A DNA stretch of 64,000 nucleotides from Crateriforma spongiae (GCF_012290005.1 NZ_JAAXMS010000003.1:744001-808000), one strand, 5' to 3'; positions 42,513 to 49,275 are shown, counted from the first letter of the stretch. A program made the numbers and translations. Notes: generated from the sequence alone by a model not told the origin.

Positions 42513-43289
42513 TTAATCAGTTCTTCGTTGATTAAACATCCAGACCCACGTCTCATCGGATCGGTAGGCTGGAACCCAACTATTATGTCCCACGCCTTTG
42601 TATTCAGTGTACTTCAACGATCCGCCGGCCGCCTTTATCGCTTCCACCATCGAGCGGCTGTAGTCTGGTGGTACTGTTTTGTCTTCGTCTCCGTGGAACA
42701 CCCAGAACGGAGTCCCAATCATTTTGTCTGCGTCTTTGGGAAACCATCCACCAGCTACGGGAATTGCTGCCGCGAAAGTATCAGGCCGAGCTGAAACGGC
42801 ACCGAAGGTCCCAACACCTCCCATCGACTGCCCAGTCACGTATATGCGTGAAAGGTCGATGGGATGATGTTTGACTAGGGCATCCATTGCAGCAATTGTG
42901 GCGGGAAGCATCGCCTTGGTCTCTTTTAGTTTCCCTGCTTCGCTTTCCAGGCCCTCAGGAAAAGCCCAGTGTCCTTGGTCGGTGGAAGCGGGCGCCATGA
43001 CAAAACATGGAAAGCGTTCTCTTGCTGCATCGGAGCTCAATTTAGTCGCGGCCGCCGTGTGTCCGCCACGACCGTGTAGCGTCAACACGAGAGGATACTT
43101 CTTGTCCTTCAGAATTGTGGCAGGAGACATCAACCAATAACTGATCTTCGTCCCGTCTTCAGCCTCGAAAACTGCCTTTGCGAAATGTTTGTTCGTCGTC
43201 GGTGGCTTGTCGTTCACAGGTTGAGCACTGGACTCACCCGGTAGGCACATGACGGTCAGAAACAGAACCGTAGAGATGGCGTTTCGCAT
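42513..43289 (-). CDS. secreted alpha/beta hydrolase (esterase)
   Basis: A 258-aa protein with a signal peptide (AISTVLFLTVMCLPGESSA). The hydrolase fold shows an oxyanion LTLHGRGGHT near residue 70, the nucleophile serine in YVTGQSMGGVGTF near 154, an acid in FHGDEDKTVP near 202 and the histidine in GVGHNSW near 235: a complete triad. It resembles PHB-depolymerase-like or peptidase-like planctomycete esterases. It interrupts the tRNA array on the opposite strand. Periplasmic or extracellular; substrate unknown. Confidence 0.85.
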   Translation of the reverse strand: MRNAISTVLFLTVMCLPGESSAQPVNDKPPTTNKHFAKAVFEAEDGTKISYWLMSPATILKDKKYPLVLTLHGRGGHTAAATKLSSDAARERFPCFVMAPASTDQGHWAFPEGLESEAGKLKETKAMLPATIAAMDALVKHHPIDLSRIYVTGQSMGGVGTFGAVSARPDTFAAAIPVAGGWFPKDADKMIGTPFWVFHGDEDKTVPPDYSRSMVEAIKAAGGSLKYTEYKGVGHNSWVPAYRSDETWVWMFNQRRTD

Positions 43290-43643
43290 GCTTCCTCTTC
43301 ATTGTTCGGTAAAAGATGGTGATTGTGGCAATTCCCTGCCCAAGGCAAGACGAGATTTCTCAATCTTGCGCTTACGGATCGAACGAGATTCGACTGGCTC
43401 GATGATACCAAGGAAATGGCGTTTTCGCTGCGTTACTTGATCGGTCTCCAAAAACGCCGTGCCATGCCAGGCCGATAGTGAAACCAGTTGGAAATCGGTT
43501 CGGCAGGACCGCAACTGAAACCAACGCTGGAGCGATTGTGAATTTTCGCAGCGTTTTTCATTAAGCATCCCAGCGACCTCCGTTCTTTGGCATGTGACTC
43601 GGGATGAACGAGCTGATGATCATCGCCCATGCATTTGTCAAAT
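43290..43643. other. intergenic stretch
   Basis: No convincing gene, RNA or repeat was seen between the esterase start and the next tRNA. It should contain the esterase promoter (minus strand) and possibly the promoter for the second tRNA block. Confidence 0.5.
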
Positions 43644-43715
43644 GCCGCATTCGACTACTGGCTAGGTCGGCTGTCTTTCCAACAGCAGGAGGGAGATCGA
43701 AACTCCCATGCGGTA
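43644..43715 (+). tRNA. tRNA-Glu (TTC)
   Basis: Acceptor GCCGCAT / ATGCGGT, anticodon stem GCTGT / ACAGC with loop CTTTCCA, T arm GGGAG / CTCCC around an unusual ATCGAAA loop. Confidence 0.85.
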
Positions 43716-43740
43716 CTCGCTTCCAACGAAGCAAATTCAT

Positions 43741-43815
43741 GGCGTGGTAGATTCTGATGGCAGAATCGCTTGGTTCTCAGCCAGGAGTTCGCGGGTTCGA
43801 TTCCCGCTCACGTCG
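43741..43815 (+). tRNA. tRNA-Glu (CTC)
   Basis: Acceptor GGCGTGG / TCACGTC with wobble pairs, anticodon stem CTTGG / CCAGG with loop TTCTCAG, T arm GCGGG / CCCGC. Confidence 0.85.
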
Positions 43816-43836
43816 CTGCGAGCAATCGCAACACTC

Positions 43837-43919
43837 GGAAGTCACCCGGCCGGATGAGGACACTGTCTTGAAAACAGCTGCGGGTCAAACCGTTGTGGGT
43901 TCGAGTCCCACGGCTTCCG
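43837..43919 (+). tRNA. tRNA-Ser (TGA)
   Basis: Acceptor GGAAGTC / GGCTTCC, anticodon loop CTTGAAA, long variable arm (GCGGGTCAAACCGT), T arm TGGG / CCCA. Confidence 0.9.
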
Positions 43920-43947
43920 CCTCAACGTCAGTTTCGACTGACAACTT

Positions 43948-44032
43948 GGGAGCGTTTCCACACGGGAGGTTGTAACCCTTCTGCCTTTAATTGTGTGGTA
44001 GTCGGCGAGAGGTGCGATTCCTTGCGTTCCCA
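43948..44032 (+). tRNA. tRNA-Tyr (GTA), aberrant D arm
   Basis: Acceptor GGGAGCG / CGTTCCC, anticodon stem GGAGG / CCTTC with loop TTGTAAC, long variable region as expected for bacterial Tyr. The D arm is reduced. T loop TGCGATT. Confidence 0.62.
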
Positions 44033-44040
44033 CTTGATTC

Positions 44041-44111
44041 ACGTCCTTGGTGTAACGGTAGCACTGCTGATTCCAAACCAGTAAGTCAGGGTTCAAATCC
44101 TTGGGGACGTG
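44041..44111 (+). tRNA. tRNA-Trp (CCA)
   Basis: Acceptor ACGTCCT / GGGACGT, anticodon loop TTCCAAA with an A-C pair at the top of the stem, T loop TTCAAAT. D arm GTGTAACGGTAGCAC. Confidence 0.75.
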
Positions 44112-44135
44112 CTCTCTGGATCGACAGTTTAAGAA

Positions 44136-44207
44136 AGTCCTGTGGTCCAACGGCTACGACGCCTGTTTTACACACAGGAAACGATGGTTCGATTCCATCC
44201 AGGACTA
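44136..44207 (+). tRNA. tRNA-Val (TAC)
   Basis: Acceptor AGTCCTG / CAGGACT, anticodon stem CCTGT / ACAGG with loop TTTACAC, T arm GATGG / CCATC. Confidence 0.92.
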
Positions 44208-44214
44208 CTTGCAC

Positions 44215-44288
44215 GCCCAGGTACGCCAATCGGCAGAGCGACTCGGCTTAAACCCGAGTGTTTGCAGGTTCGATCCCTGCTCTGGGTA
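44215..44288 (+). tRNA. tRNA with TAA anticodon (Leu) and short variable loop
   Basis: Acceptor GCCCAGG / TCTGGGT, anticodon stem CTCGG / CCGAG with loop CTTAAAC, T arm GCAGG / CCTGC. The variable loop is only about 5 nt, whereas bacterial Leu tRNAs normally have a long arm. Confidence 0.82.
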
Positions 44289-44352
44289 CTGAAAACTTAT
44301 GAAAGAGGCGAACCACTAATCAAGCATCGTTCTCTTCAAACACGAAACACAT

Positions 44353-44423
44353 GGGGCGCTCGTCCAACGGGAAGACGTCTGTTTTGCAAGCAGAAAATCG
44401 GGGTTCGATTCCCCGGTGCTCCA
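44353..44423 (+). tRNA. tRNA-Ala (TGC)
   Basis: Acceptor GGGGCGC / GTGCTCC, anticodon stem TCTGT / GCAGA with loop TTTGCAA, T arm CGGGG / CCCCG. Confidence 0.88.
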
Positions 44424-44439
44424 CTTGGTTGATTCAAAC

Positions 44440-44513
44440 GGCTCGGTAGGCAACCGGAAGACCACTTTGGCTTAGAACCAGAGATGCTGTGGGTTCGAAT
44501 CCCACTCGAGCTA
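44440..44513 (+). tRNA. tRNA with TAG anticodon (Leu) and short variable loop
   Basis: Acceptor GGCTCGG / TCGAGCT, anticodon stem TTTGG / CCAGA with loop CTTAGAA, T arm GTGGG / CCCAC. Lacks the long variable arm expected for Leu. Confidence 0.82.
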
Positions 44514-44526
44514 CTGCAAACATCAT

Positions 44527-44600
44527 ACGGGTGTAGTGTCCAACGGCCAGCACGATTGGCTTCCAACCAATTAGTCTCGGTTCGAATCCGAGTGCCCGTA
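44527..44600 (+). tRNA. tRNA-Gly (TCC)
   Basis: Acceptor ACGGGTG / TGCCCGT, anticodon stem ATTGG / CCAAT with loop CTTCCAA, T arm CTCGG / CCGAG. Confidence 0.9.
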
Positions 44601-44615
44601 CTTTCCAATTCAATC

Positions 44616-44688
44616 GTCCTCGTGGAGCAGCGGAGTGCTCGCTTGCCTGTCACGCAAGAGGTCGTCGGTTCAAATCCGATCGGGGACG
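44616..44688 (+). tRNA. tRNA-Asp (GTC)
   Basis: Acceptor GTCCTCG / CGGGGAC, D arm GAGC / GCTC, anticodon stem CTTGC / GCAAG with loop CTGTCAC, T arm GTCGG / CCGAT. Confidence 0.92.
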
Positions 44689-44704
44689 CTTTTTCAATCC
44701 AAAC

Positions 44705-44783
44705 GGCGCGGTACGCAAACCGGTAAGGCGGCGGAGCTCAAACCTCCGTGAAATGTCTGTGGGTTCGATTCCCTCCCGCGCTA
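44705..44783 (+). tRNA. tRNA with CAA anticodon (Leu), medium variable loop
   Basis: Acceptor GGCGCGG / CCGCGCT, D arm CGC / GCG, anticodon stem CGGAG / CTCCG with loop CTCAAAC, variable loop of about 10 nt (TGAAATGTCT) without a clear stem. Confidence 0.8.
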
Positions 44784-44793
44784 CTTTCAAAAC

Positions 44794-44877
44794 AGCCAAG
44801 TGGTGGAACCGGTAGACACGCGATTCTCAGACGATCGTGCCCACGGCGGCGTGCGAGTTCGACTCTCGCCTTGGCTA
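44794..44877 (+). tRNA. tRNA-Leu (CAG)
   Basis: Acceptor AGCCAAG / CTTGGCT, anticodon stem CGATT / GATCG with loop CTCAGAC, long variable arm (TGCCCACGGCGGCGT), T arm GCGAG / CTCGC. The only Leu tRNA here with a normal class II arm. Confidence 0.88.
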
Positions 44878-44894
44878 CTTTTCAGTAACAACAA

Positions 44895-44964
44895 TGCAGG
44901 TGCGACAGGTGTCCAACTGACCGTCATAAGGTCGGTGTGCTCGGCTCGATACCGAGACCTGCAA
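44895..44964 (+). tRNA. tRNA-Met (CAT)
   Basis: Acceptor TGCAGGT / ACCTGCA, anticodon stem TGACC / GGTCG with loop GTCATAA, unusual T loop CTCGATA. Base 8 is G. Could be elongator Met or Ile-CAT. Confidence 0.75.
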
Positions 44965-44982
44965 CTTCAGTGTGAACAACGA

Positions 44983-45051
44983 CGCGGATGGGCCAGTGCT
45001 CAGCCAGGCCTCATAAGCCAGGACCGCCGGGTGCGACCCCCGGATCCGCTA
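44983..45051 (+). tRNA. tRNA-Met (CAT), second
   Basis: Acceptor GCGGAT / ATCCGC, anticodon loop CTCATAA, T arm CCGGG / CCCGG with loop TGCGACC. The stem lacks three consecutive G-C pairs, so it need not be an initiator. Confidence 0.72.
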
Positions 45052-45062
45052 CTTAAAAAGCT

Positions 45063-45132
45063 TTCAGCGACTAGCGATTAGCTGTTAGCTCAGGAAGGAA
45101 GGCTTAGAGCTAGCGGCTAACAGCTAGTCGCT
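45063..45132. repeat. imperfect hairpin of reiterated words
   Basis: AGCGACTAGC and GCTAGTCGCT, and AGCTGTTAGC and GCTAACAGCT, form a long imperfect hairpin. It shares words with the element at 41697-41768. Confidence 0.65.
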
Positions 45133-45140
45133 TCCTCCAC

Positions 45141-45213
45141 GATCGCGTGGTCCAGCGGCGAAGACGTCTGCGTGACATGCAGAAGATCGATGGTTCGATT
45201 CCATCCGCGATCA
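45141..45213 (+). tRNA. tRNA-Val (GAC)
   Basis: Acceptor GATCGCG / CGCGATC, anticodon stem TCTGC / GCAGA with loop GTGACAT, T arm GATGG / CCATC. Confidence 0.92.
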
Positions 45214-45224
45214 CTGATTCTCAA

Positions 45225-45295
45225 GGTCTGTAAGTGTTGCGGCAGCACGCGTCTGTGGTATGGACGAAGACCGGGTTCAATTCCCGGACGGACCT
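45225..45295 (+). tRNA. tRNA-Thr (GGT)
   Basis: Acceptor GGTCTGT / ACGGACC, anticodon stem CGTCT / GGACG with loop GTGGTAT, T arm CCGGG / CCCGG. Confidence 0.9.
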
Positions 45296-45302
45296 CTGAT
45301 AT

Positions 45303-45388
45303 GGGCTGGCATGTTCGCCGAGAAAGAAACTCAGCGGGCGACTGATCCTTGCAAGATCGGTGGGAGGGTTCGATTCCCTTCCGGTCCA
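45303..45388 (+). tRNA. tRNA-Ala-like (TGC) with enlarged D arm
   Basis: Acceptor GGGCTGG / CCGGTCC, anticodon stem TGATC / GATCG with loop CTTGCAA, T arm GAGGG / CCCTT. Between acceptor and anticodon arm is a stretch of more than 30 nt that folds as TCGCC / GGCGA with an inner GAG / CTC, unlike a normal D arm. Possibly an insertion. Confidence 0.62.
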
Positions 45389-45397
45389 CTCATTAAC

Positions 45398-45487
45398 GGA
45401 AGGGCAATCCGATCGGCGACGGTATCCGGTTGCTAGCCGGGCGAGCATCTTGATGGTGCCTTGAGGGTTCGACTCCCTCTCCTTCCG
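45398..45487 (+). tRNA. tRNA-Ser (GCT)
   Basis: Acceptor GGAAGGG / TCCTTCC, anticodon stem TCCGG / CCGGG with loop TTGCTAG, long variable arm, T arm GAGGG / CCCTC. Confidence 0.9.
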
Positions 45488-45499
45488 CTTGTTTGTAAC

Positions 45500-45571
45500 G
45501 GCTCGATGGTGAAACGGACATCATCTCTGGCTTCTAACCAGAAGTTCCGGGTTCGATTCCTGGTCGGGCTA
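45500..45571 (+). tRNA. tRNA-Arg (TCT)
   Basis: Acceptor GGCTCGA / TCGGGCT, anticodon stem TCTGG / CCAGA with loop CTTCTAA, T arm CCGGG / CCTGG. Confidence 0.9.
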
Positions 45572-45642
45572 CTGCCTAATATCGCGGTCACGTTGGCTGC
45601 CGGCATCCATTCGCTTGTTTGACACTTTTGAAAGGCATTGTC

Positions 45643-46449
45643 ATGAGCATGCAGAGTATCGAGCGTCAATTCAGGCGGATTGGAGCTCGAGCAAAGGTCC
45701 ACCCTCCGATCGTTCGACGCTGGGGAATGCCTCCCGAAGTATCGATCGACATCGGCAACGACGCCGCGGGCGAGTTCTTCGATCTAGCCATTCAGCCCAA
45801 GTTGGTTGCTGAAACGCAAGTGATCGACGTGCAGCCTTCAATGCGTCACCTGCTATTGATGTCGCGTCAAGACAACGGAAAGCACAAGTTCCTTTGCGGA
45901 CACGATGAACGTCACTGGTTCGTTGCGGCCGTTCCGGAGCGAGCTTCGGTTTCATCGGTGAAGACAGCGTTCGACGCGCTCAAGCCAAACGCGGTGCGAG
46001 CACTCGAAAACCGTCTCGGTGTGAAGCCGCGGAAGCGCAACCGACGACGAAACGAAGCGTTCATCCGTCAAGGTGAATGGTTCTTCGTTCCCGTCGACAA
46101 CCCGAGCTTTGTCGATGAGCGACTGGTGCTCCGAAACGAACCAATTGCCCGTGGCGGTGGAAAGCCGCATATGTGCGAAGAGGTCGTTCGGCAGGGAGGA
46201 CAACTGGTTTACGTCAGCAACCAGCACCCGAATGGTGTGACAGAAATGCAGCGTCGACAAATGATTAGCCGTCGACCTGAACTTCGTCATCTGCATTGGG
46301 TGGCTCAACGACGAAACCCAAGTGTGTTCGTTCGCGGACGAGTGCGTCATCCGGATCACAAGACGATCATCTTGGACGGATGGCACCAAGTCTTGATGAA
46401 CACAGAAAACGAATCGCTTGCAATGCGACACGTCGCATTCATCGATTGA
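45643..46449 (+). CDS. uncharacterised protein encoded within the tRNA array
   Basis: A 268-aa basic protein starting at ATG 45643, with a purine-rich ribosome site (GAAAGG) upstream. Features: GMPPEVSIDIGNDAAGEFFDLAIQP near the N-terminus, a cysteine-histidine block (KFLCGHDERHWFVAAVPE) near residue 85, an arginine-rich PRKRNRRRNEAF near 135, then GEWFFVPVDNP. I recognise no named domain; I have the impression of a conserved planctomycete hypothetical. Its position between tRNA genes and its basic patches suggest an RNA-related role, which is inference. Confidence 0.7.
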   Translation: MSMQSIERQFRRIGARAKVHPPIVRRWGMPPEVSIDIGNDAAGEFFDLAIQPKLVAETQVIDVQPSMRHLLLMSRQDNGKHKFLCGHDERHWFVAAVPERASVSSVKTAFDALKPNAVRALENRLGVKPRKRNRRRNEAFIRQGEWFFVPVDNPSFVDERLVLRNEPIARGGGKPHMCEEVVRQGGQLVYVSNQHPNGVTEMQRRQMISRRPELRHLHWVAQRRNPSVFVRGRVRHPDHKTIILDGWHQVLMNTENESLAMRHVAFID

Positions 46450-46489
46450 CCCGCGGCTCTCCACCACGGTGGCGAGCCGTTTTTAAAGT

Positions 46490-46556
46490 CGCGAGTCGTG
46501 AGCGATGAGTCCTGAGTATTCACTCATAGCTCAAGACTCAAGTCTCGCGACTCTTC
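46490..46556. repeat. imperfect hairpin of reiterated words
   Basis: GTCGCGAGTC and GACTCAAGTCTCGCGAC can pair. The interior is built from degenerate copies of GAGTC / ACTCA words. Same style as the elements at 41697 and 45063, with a different word. Confidence 0.6.
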
Positions 46557-46558
46557 CC

Positions 46559-46632
46559 GCCGACGTGGCTCGACTGAGAAAGGCACCGCTCTTGTAAAGC
46601 GGTTAATGCTGGTGCAAATCCAGTCGTCGGCT
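46559..46632 (+). tRNA. tRNA-Thr (TGT)
   Basis: Acceptor GCCGACG / CGTCGGC, anticodon stem CCGCT / AGCGG with loop CTTGTAA, T loop TGCAAAT. Confidence 0.9.
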
Positions 46633-46646
46633 CTGATTCCTTTTTC

Positions 46647-46719
46647 GTCCTTGGAGTGTGCCGGATTCGCACGCGACTTTGCGGAGGTCGTAGACCAGGT
46701 TCGATTCCTGGCGAGGACG
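46647..46719 (+). tRNA. tRNA-Arg (GCG)
   Basis: Acceptor GTCCTTG / CGAGGAC, anticodon stem CGACT / GGTCG with loop TTGCGGA, T arm CCAGG / CCTGG. Parent-like copy of the insertion-bearing gene at 47936. Confidence 0.88.
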
Positions 46720-46731
46720 CTTTTTAAATAT

Positions 46732-46803
46732 GACTCGCGGGTGTGCTGGATAGCATGACAGTCTTCGAAACTGTCGGACCAGGTTCGATTCCTGGGCGAG
46801 TTA
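46732..46803 (+). tRNA. tRNA-Arg (TCG)
   Basis: Acceptor GACTCGC / GCGAGTT, anticodon stem ACAGT / ACTGT with loop CTTCGAA, T arm CCAGG / CCTGG. Confidence 0.9.
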
Positions 46804-46978
46804 CTTGCCTCGGCGGTGTTAGGAGCGAGTAAGCAAATGGATCCTGCGTTCACCATTCGAAATGACCGCTCAGATTTTCCACATCTGATGAACTCGTACT
46901 TCATATCGGCTCCGCTCCGAGGCTCCATCCATTTTTAGTTTTCAATCATCAACCACGCAAACCGACAGGAGGTGCATC

Positions 46979-47854
46979 ATGATGATTACAGGTGCTCAGC
47001 GAGAGTTCATCATCAAGGACACCCACCGCGGTTTGTACTACGAAGACGGTAAACTGTCGAAGATCCTGGAGGCAGGTCGCTACAAGATTCCGCCGCGAAA
47101 GCGATGGTTCAAGAAGCTGCCGACCGTCGAGTGCATGCTGGTCGATGTTCGTGAGCGAGAGCTGACGATCAAGGGGCAGGAAATCTTGACGGCCGACAAG
47201 GTCGCGATCCGAGTCAGCATTCTCGTACAGTTCCGTGTGACGGATCCGAAGGCAGCGATCCACACGGTCGACAACTTCGAGGACCGACTTTACAGCGATG
47301 TTCAGTTGGCAGCGCGACGTTCACTGGCGTCGATGAACCTCGAGGAAATTCTCACCAACCGAAACCGGCTGAGTGAGGATATCCTTTCGGACGTGACGGA
47401 ATCGGCCAGCAGCTACGGTGTGACGATTCGACGAGCCGACGTGAAGGACTTGATCTTCCCGGGTAACCTGCAGGAGATCATGAACCGCGTTCTGGCAGCC
47501 GAGCGGCACAGCGAGGCTCAACTGGTCGAGGCGCGAACGCGAGCGGAAGTCGAGCAGATCGAGGCGGAGTCTCGAGCTGAAATCACGCGCCGCGACGCCG
47601 AGGCTGATGCTGAAGCACGACGACTGCGTGAACACGCCGAAGCAGAAGCGACGCGATCGAAGGCGGAAGCCGAGACGCAAGCTTACGCGGAACGCGTCAA
47701 GGCAGCCGAGGCACTGGAAAGCCACCCGGCGCTGCTGCGACTGGCCGAACTCGAAACGCTACGTGAACTCGCGCATAACGGTAACGCCCGACTGTATCTC
47801 GGTCTCGACCGAGTCAGTCTAAATGGAACTGATTCAGGAAAGCACGATTCGTGA
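46979..47854 (+). CDS. slipin / SPFH (band 7) protein
   Basis: A 291-aa SPFH-domain protein without a transmembrane segment. Residues about 5-190 are the SPFH/band-7 domain (FIIKDTHRGLYYEDGKLSKILEAGRYKIPP, KVAIRVSILVQFRVTDP, LEEILTNRNRLSEDILSDVTESASSYGVTIRRADVKDLIFP). Residues about 195-255 are a coiled coil of RAEAEAR type. It starts after a strong AGGAGG ribosome site. This cytoplasmic slipin type is reported next to TROVE/Ro and RtcB genes in RNA-repair operons, which fits the island. It would form oligomeric rings or scaffolds. Confidence 0.88.
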   Translation: MMITGAQREFIIKDTHRGLYYEDGKLSKILEAGRYKIPPRKRWFKKLPTVECMLVDVRERELTIKGQEILTADKVAIRVSILVQFRVTDPKAAIHTVDNFEDRLYSDVQLAARRSLASMNLEEILTNRNRLSEDILSDVTESASSYGVTIRRADVKDLIFPGNLQEIMNRVLAAERHSEAQLVEARTRAEVEQIEAESRAEITRRDAEADAEARRLREHAEAEATRSKAEAETQAYAERVKAAEALESHPALLRLAELETLRELAHNGNARLYLGLDRVSLNGTDSGKHDS

Positions 47855-47935
47855 CGGAGGCGAATCGGCATCCCGATTCAATTCAAGTGGGATCGGTGAC
47901 ACGATCATCGGTCCCGCGTTTTTTCGTCCTTGGAG

Positions 47936-48023
47936 TGTGCCGGACAGCACGCGACGTCGATCCTGAGGATCGCTCCGCGATGACGCGAAGGTCGTAGCTC
48001 AGGTTCGATTCCTGGCGAGGGCG
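47936..48023 (+). tRNA. tRNA-Arg-like gene with anticodon-loop insertion
   Basis: Nearly the same as tRNA-Arg(GCG) at 46647 in acceptor, D arm, anticodon stem (CGACG / GGTCG) and T arm. The 7-nt loop is replaced by 33 nt that contain a 6-bp hairpin (CGATCC TGA GGATCG). Removing about 26 nt would restore a 7-nt loop. An intron-like insertion; mature anticodon unknown. Confidence 0.68.
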
Positions 48024-48046
48024 CTTAACACTTATAATTGACGCCA

Positions 48047-48577
48047 ATGCAAATGGAGAACACGACGCAAACCCAAACGATTGCATGTATCGATGTAGGC
48101 TACACGGATAGTGCCGCGCGAGCTGCGTGCGTTGTCATTGACGACTGGCACGCTTCGAGCGCAGTCGCCGAGCATGTGGCGATGATCCATGAGGTAAAGG
48201 AATATCAACCCGGCGAATTCTATCGTCGAGAGTTGCCGTGCATTCAAGCGGTGCTGGCGAAACTGGACCAACCACCGACTTGCATCGTAGTCGACGGCTA
48301 CGTTTGGCGGGATGGAAATGACCGTCCGGGATTGGGTGCTCACCTCTACGAGACGCTTGATCGCAAGATTCCAATCATCGGCGTGGCGAAGAATCCGTTC
48401 AAAGAAACGGACCACGCCACCGAGCTCCGCAGAGGCACAAGCGATCGGCCGCTCTACGTTACGGCCGTGGGCATCCCAATCGCTCAAGCAGTGTTGAATA
48501 TAGGTGCCATGCATGGCCCACATCGAATTCCAACAATATTGAAGCGAGTCGATCAGTTGAGCCGTAGTGGAAATTAG
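48047..48577 (+). CDS. nfi: endonuclease V
   Basis: A 176-aa endonuclease V. The catalytic acids are in ACIDVGYTDSAARAACVVIDDW (first Asp), the Glu in FYRRELPCI, and the second Asp in CIVVDGYVWRDG. GLGAHLYETLDRKIPIIGVAKNPF is the conserved substrate-binding block. Endonuclease V cleaves next to deaminated purines (inosine); homologues also cut inosine-containing RNA. Somewhat shorter than typical. Location in a tRNA/Y-RNA array makes an RNA role plausible. ATG 48047 chosen; a TTG at 48038 is in frame. Confidence 0.85.
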   Translation: MQMENTTQTQTIACIDVGYTDSAARAACVVIDDWHASSAVAEHVAMIHEVKEYQPGEFYRRELPCIQAVLAKLDQPPTCIVVDGYVWRDGNDRPGLGAHLYETLDRKIPIIGVAKNPFKETDHATELRRGTSDRPLYVTAVGIPIAQAVLNIGAMHGPHRIPTILKRVDQLSRSGN

Positions 48578-48702
48578 CGAACCCAATCGCTCCTCATGAG
48601 TCTTAATCGTCAACTTGTTTACATCCGAAGCCAACCGCAGATTTTGGAGTGGACCGATGCGATACGAAAACGAGCACAACGAAGACCATTGCTTTCGAGC
48701 CC

Positions 48703-48870
48703 ATGAGTAAACGCCGACGCGGCTTCCCCTCGGAGACTCACGTCAAGTGTGGACTGCGAATCGTCCATGGCGATAATCAACTCGAAGAAAAGCTTGGACG
48801 CAATGATCCCTGCCCATGCGGCAGCGGCCTGCGATTCAAACGATGTTGCCTCAAGTCGGGCCACTTTTGA
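48703..48870 (+). CDS. SEC-C motif protein
   Basis: A 55-aa protein: a basic start ([23 protein letters not shown]) and a C-terminal SEC-C zinc motif ([18 protein letters not shown]). The motif binds zinc and is found as an add-on to SecA and many small proteins. Likely a small nucleic-acid or protein adaptor. Lies between endonuclease V and tRNA-Cys. Confidence 0.75.
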   Translation: MSKRRRGFPSETHVKCGLRIVHGDNQLEEKLGRNDPCPCGSGLRFKRCCLKSGHF

Positions 48871-48940
48871 TGGCTCCAATCGAGACGACTACTTTTAGGG
48901 ACAAGGACTGAAACATGTCCGTCGCATCGGCGGACAACAA

Positions 48941-49011
48941 AACGCTGGAGCCAGATGGACAGGCAACCGGCTGCAACCCGGTCGAAGTGGGTTCGACTCC
49001 CACCAGCGTTT
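48941..49011 (+). tRNA. tRNA-Cys (GCA)
   Basis: Acceptor AACGCTG / CAGCGTT, anticodon stem CCGG / CCGG with loop around CTGCAAC, T arm GTGGG / CCCAC. Completes the set of 20 amino acids. Ends 7 bp before the first Y-like unit. Confidence 0.88.
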
Positions 49012-49018
49012 CTGACGA

Positions 49019-49081
49019 ATCGACTGCAGGCTTGGATTACATATTGCTAATGTGAACCATCTGAGCTGTTACCTCGTCGAT
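49019..49081 (+). ncRNA. Y-RNA-like unit 1 (short)
   Basis: End helix ATCGAC / GTCGAT (6 bp). The 5' motif CGACTG is followed by ATTACAT; the 3' motif is ACCTCGTCG. The interior is short (ACAT / ATGT hairpin) and has no tRNA-like part. Directly after tRNA-Cys. Confidence 0.65.
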
Positions 49082-49099
49082 CCGTCGCAAGCCAACAAT

Positions 49100-49266
49100 G
49101 CTTGAACTGCCGTTTGGGTCTACATATGAGGAGCCTAAGGTAGCGATGTCGGGCGACCGGCTAGTGAACGTCACCGGAGTCTCTCGCAGACAAAGGTGCC
49201 AGTCAACGATCGGCGAAAGCCGAAAACGGACGCTCCTAAACGACTCAACAACCACTTCGTTCAGGC
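49100..49266 (+). ncRNA. Y-RNA-like unit 2 with 23S-rRNA-like insert
   Basis: End helix GCTTGAAC / GTTCAGGC (8 bp with one G-T), so the usual GTCG/CGAC letters are changed on both strands together. Interior stem GGAGC / GCTCC encloses CCTAAGGTAGCGA (49134-49146), TGTCGGG and CGACC, words shared in the same order with the universally conserved 23S segment near E. coli position 1930, plus a TCGGC GAAA GCCGA hairpin. No T loop. Confidence 0.72.
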
Positions 49267-49275
49267 GTAAAACAC

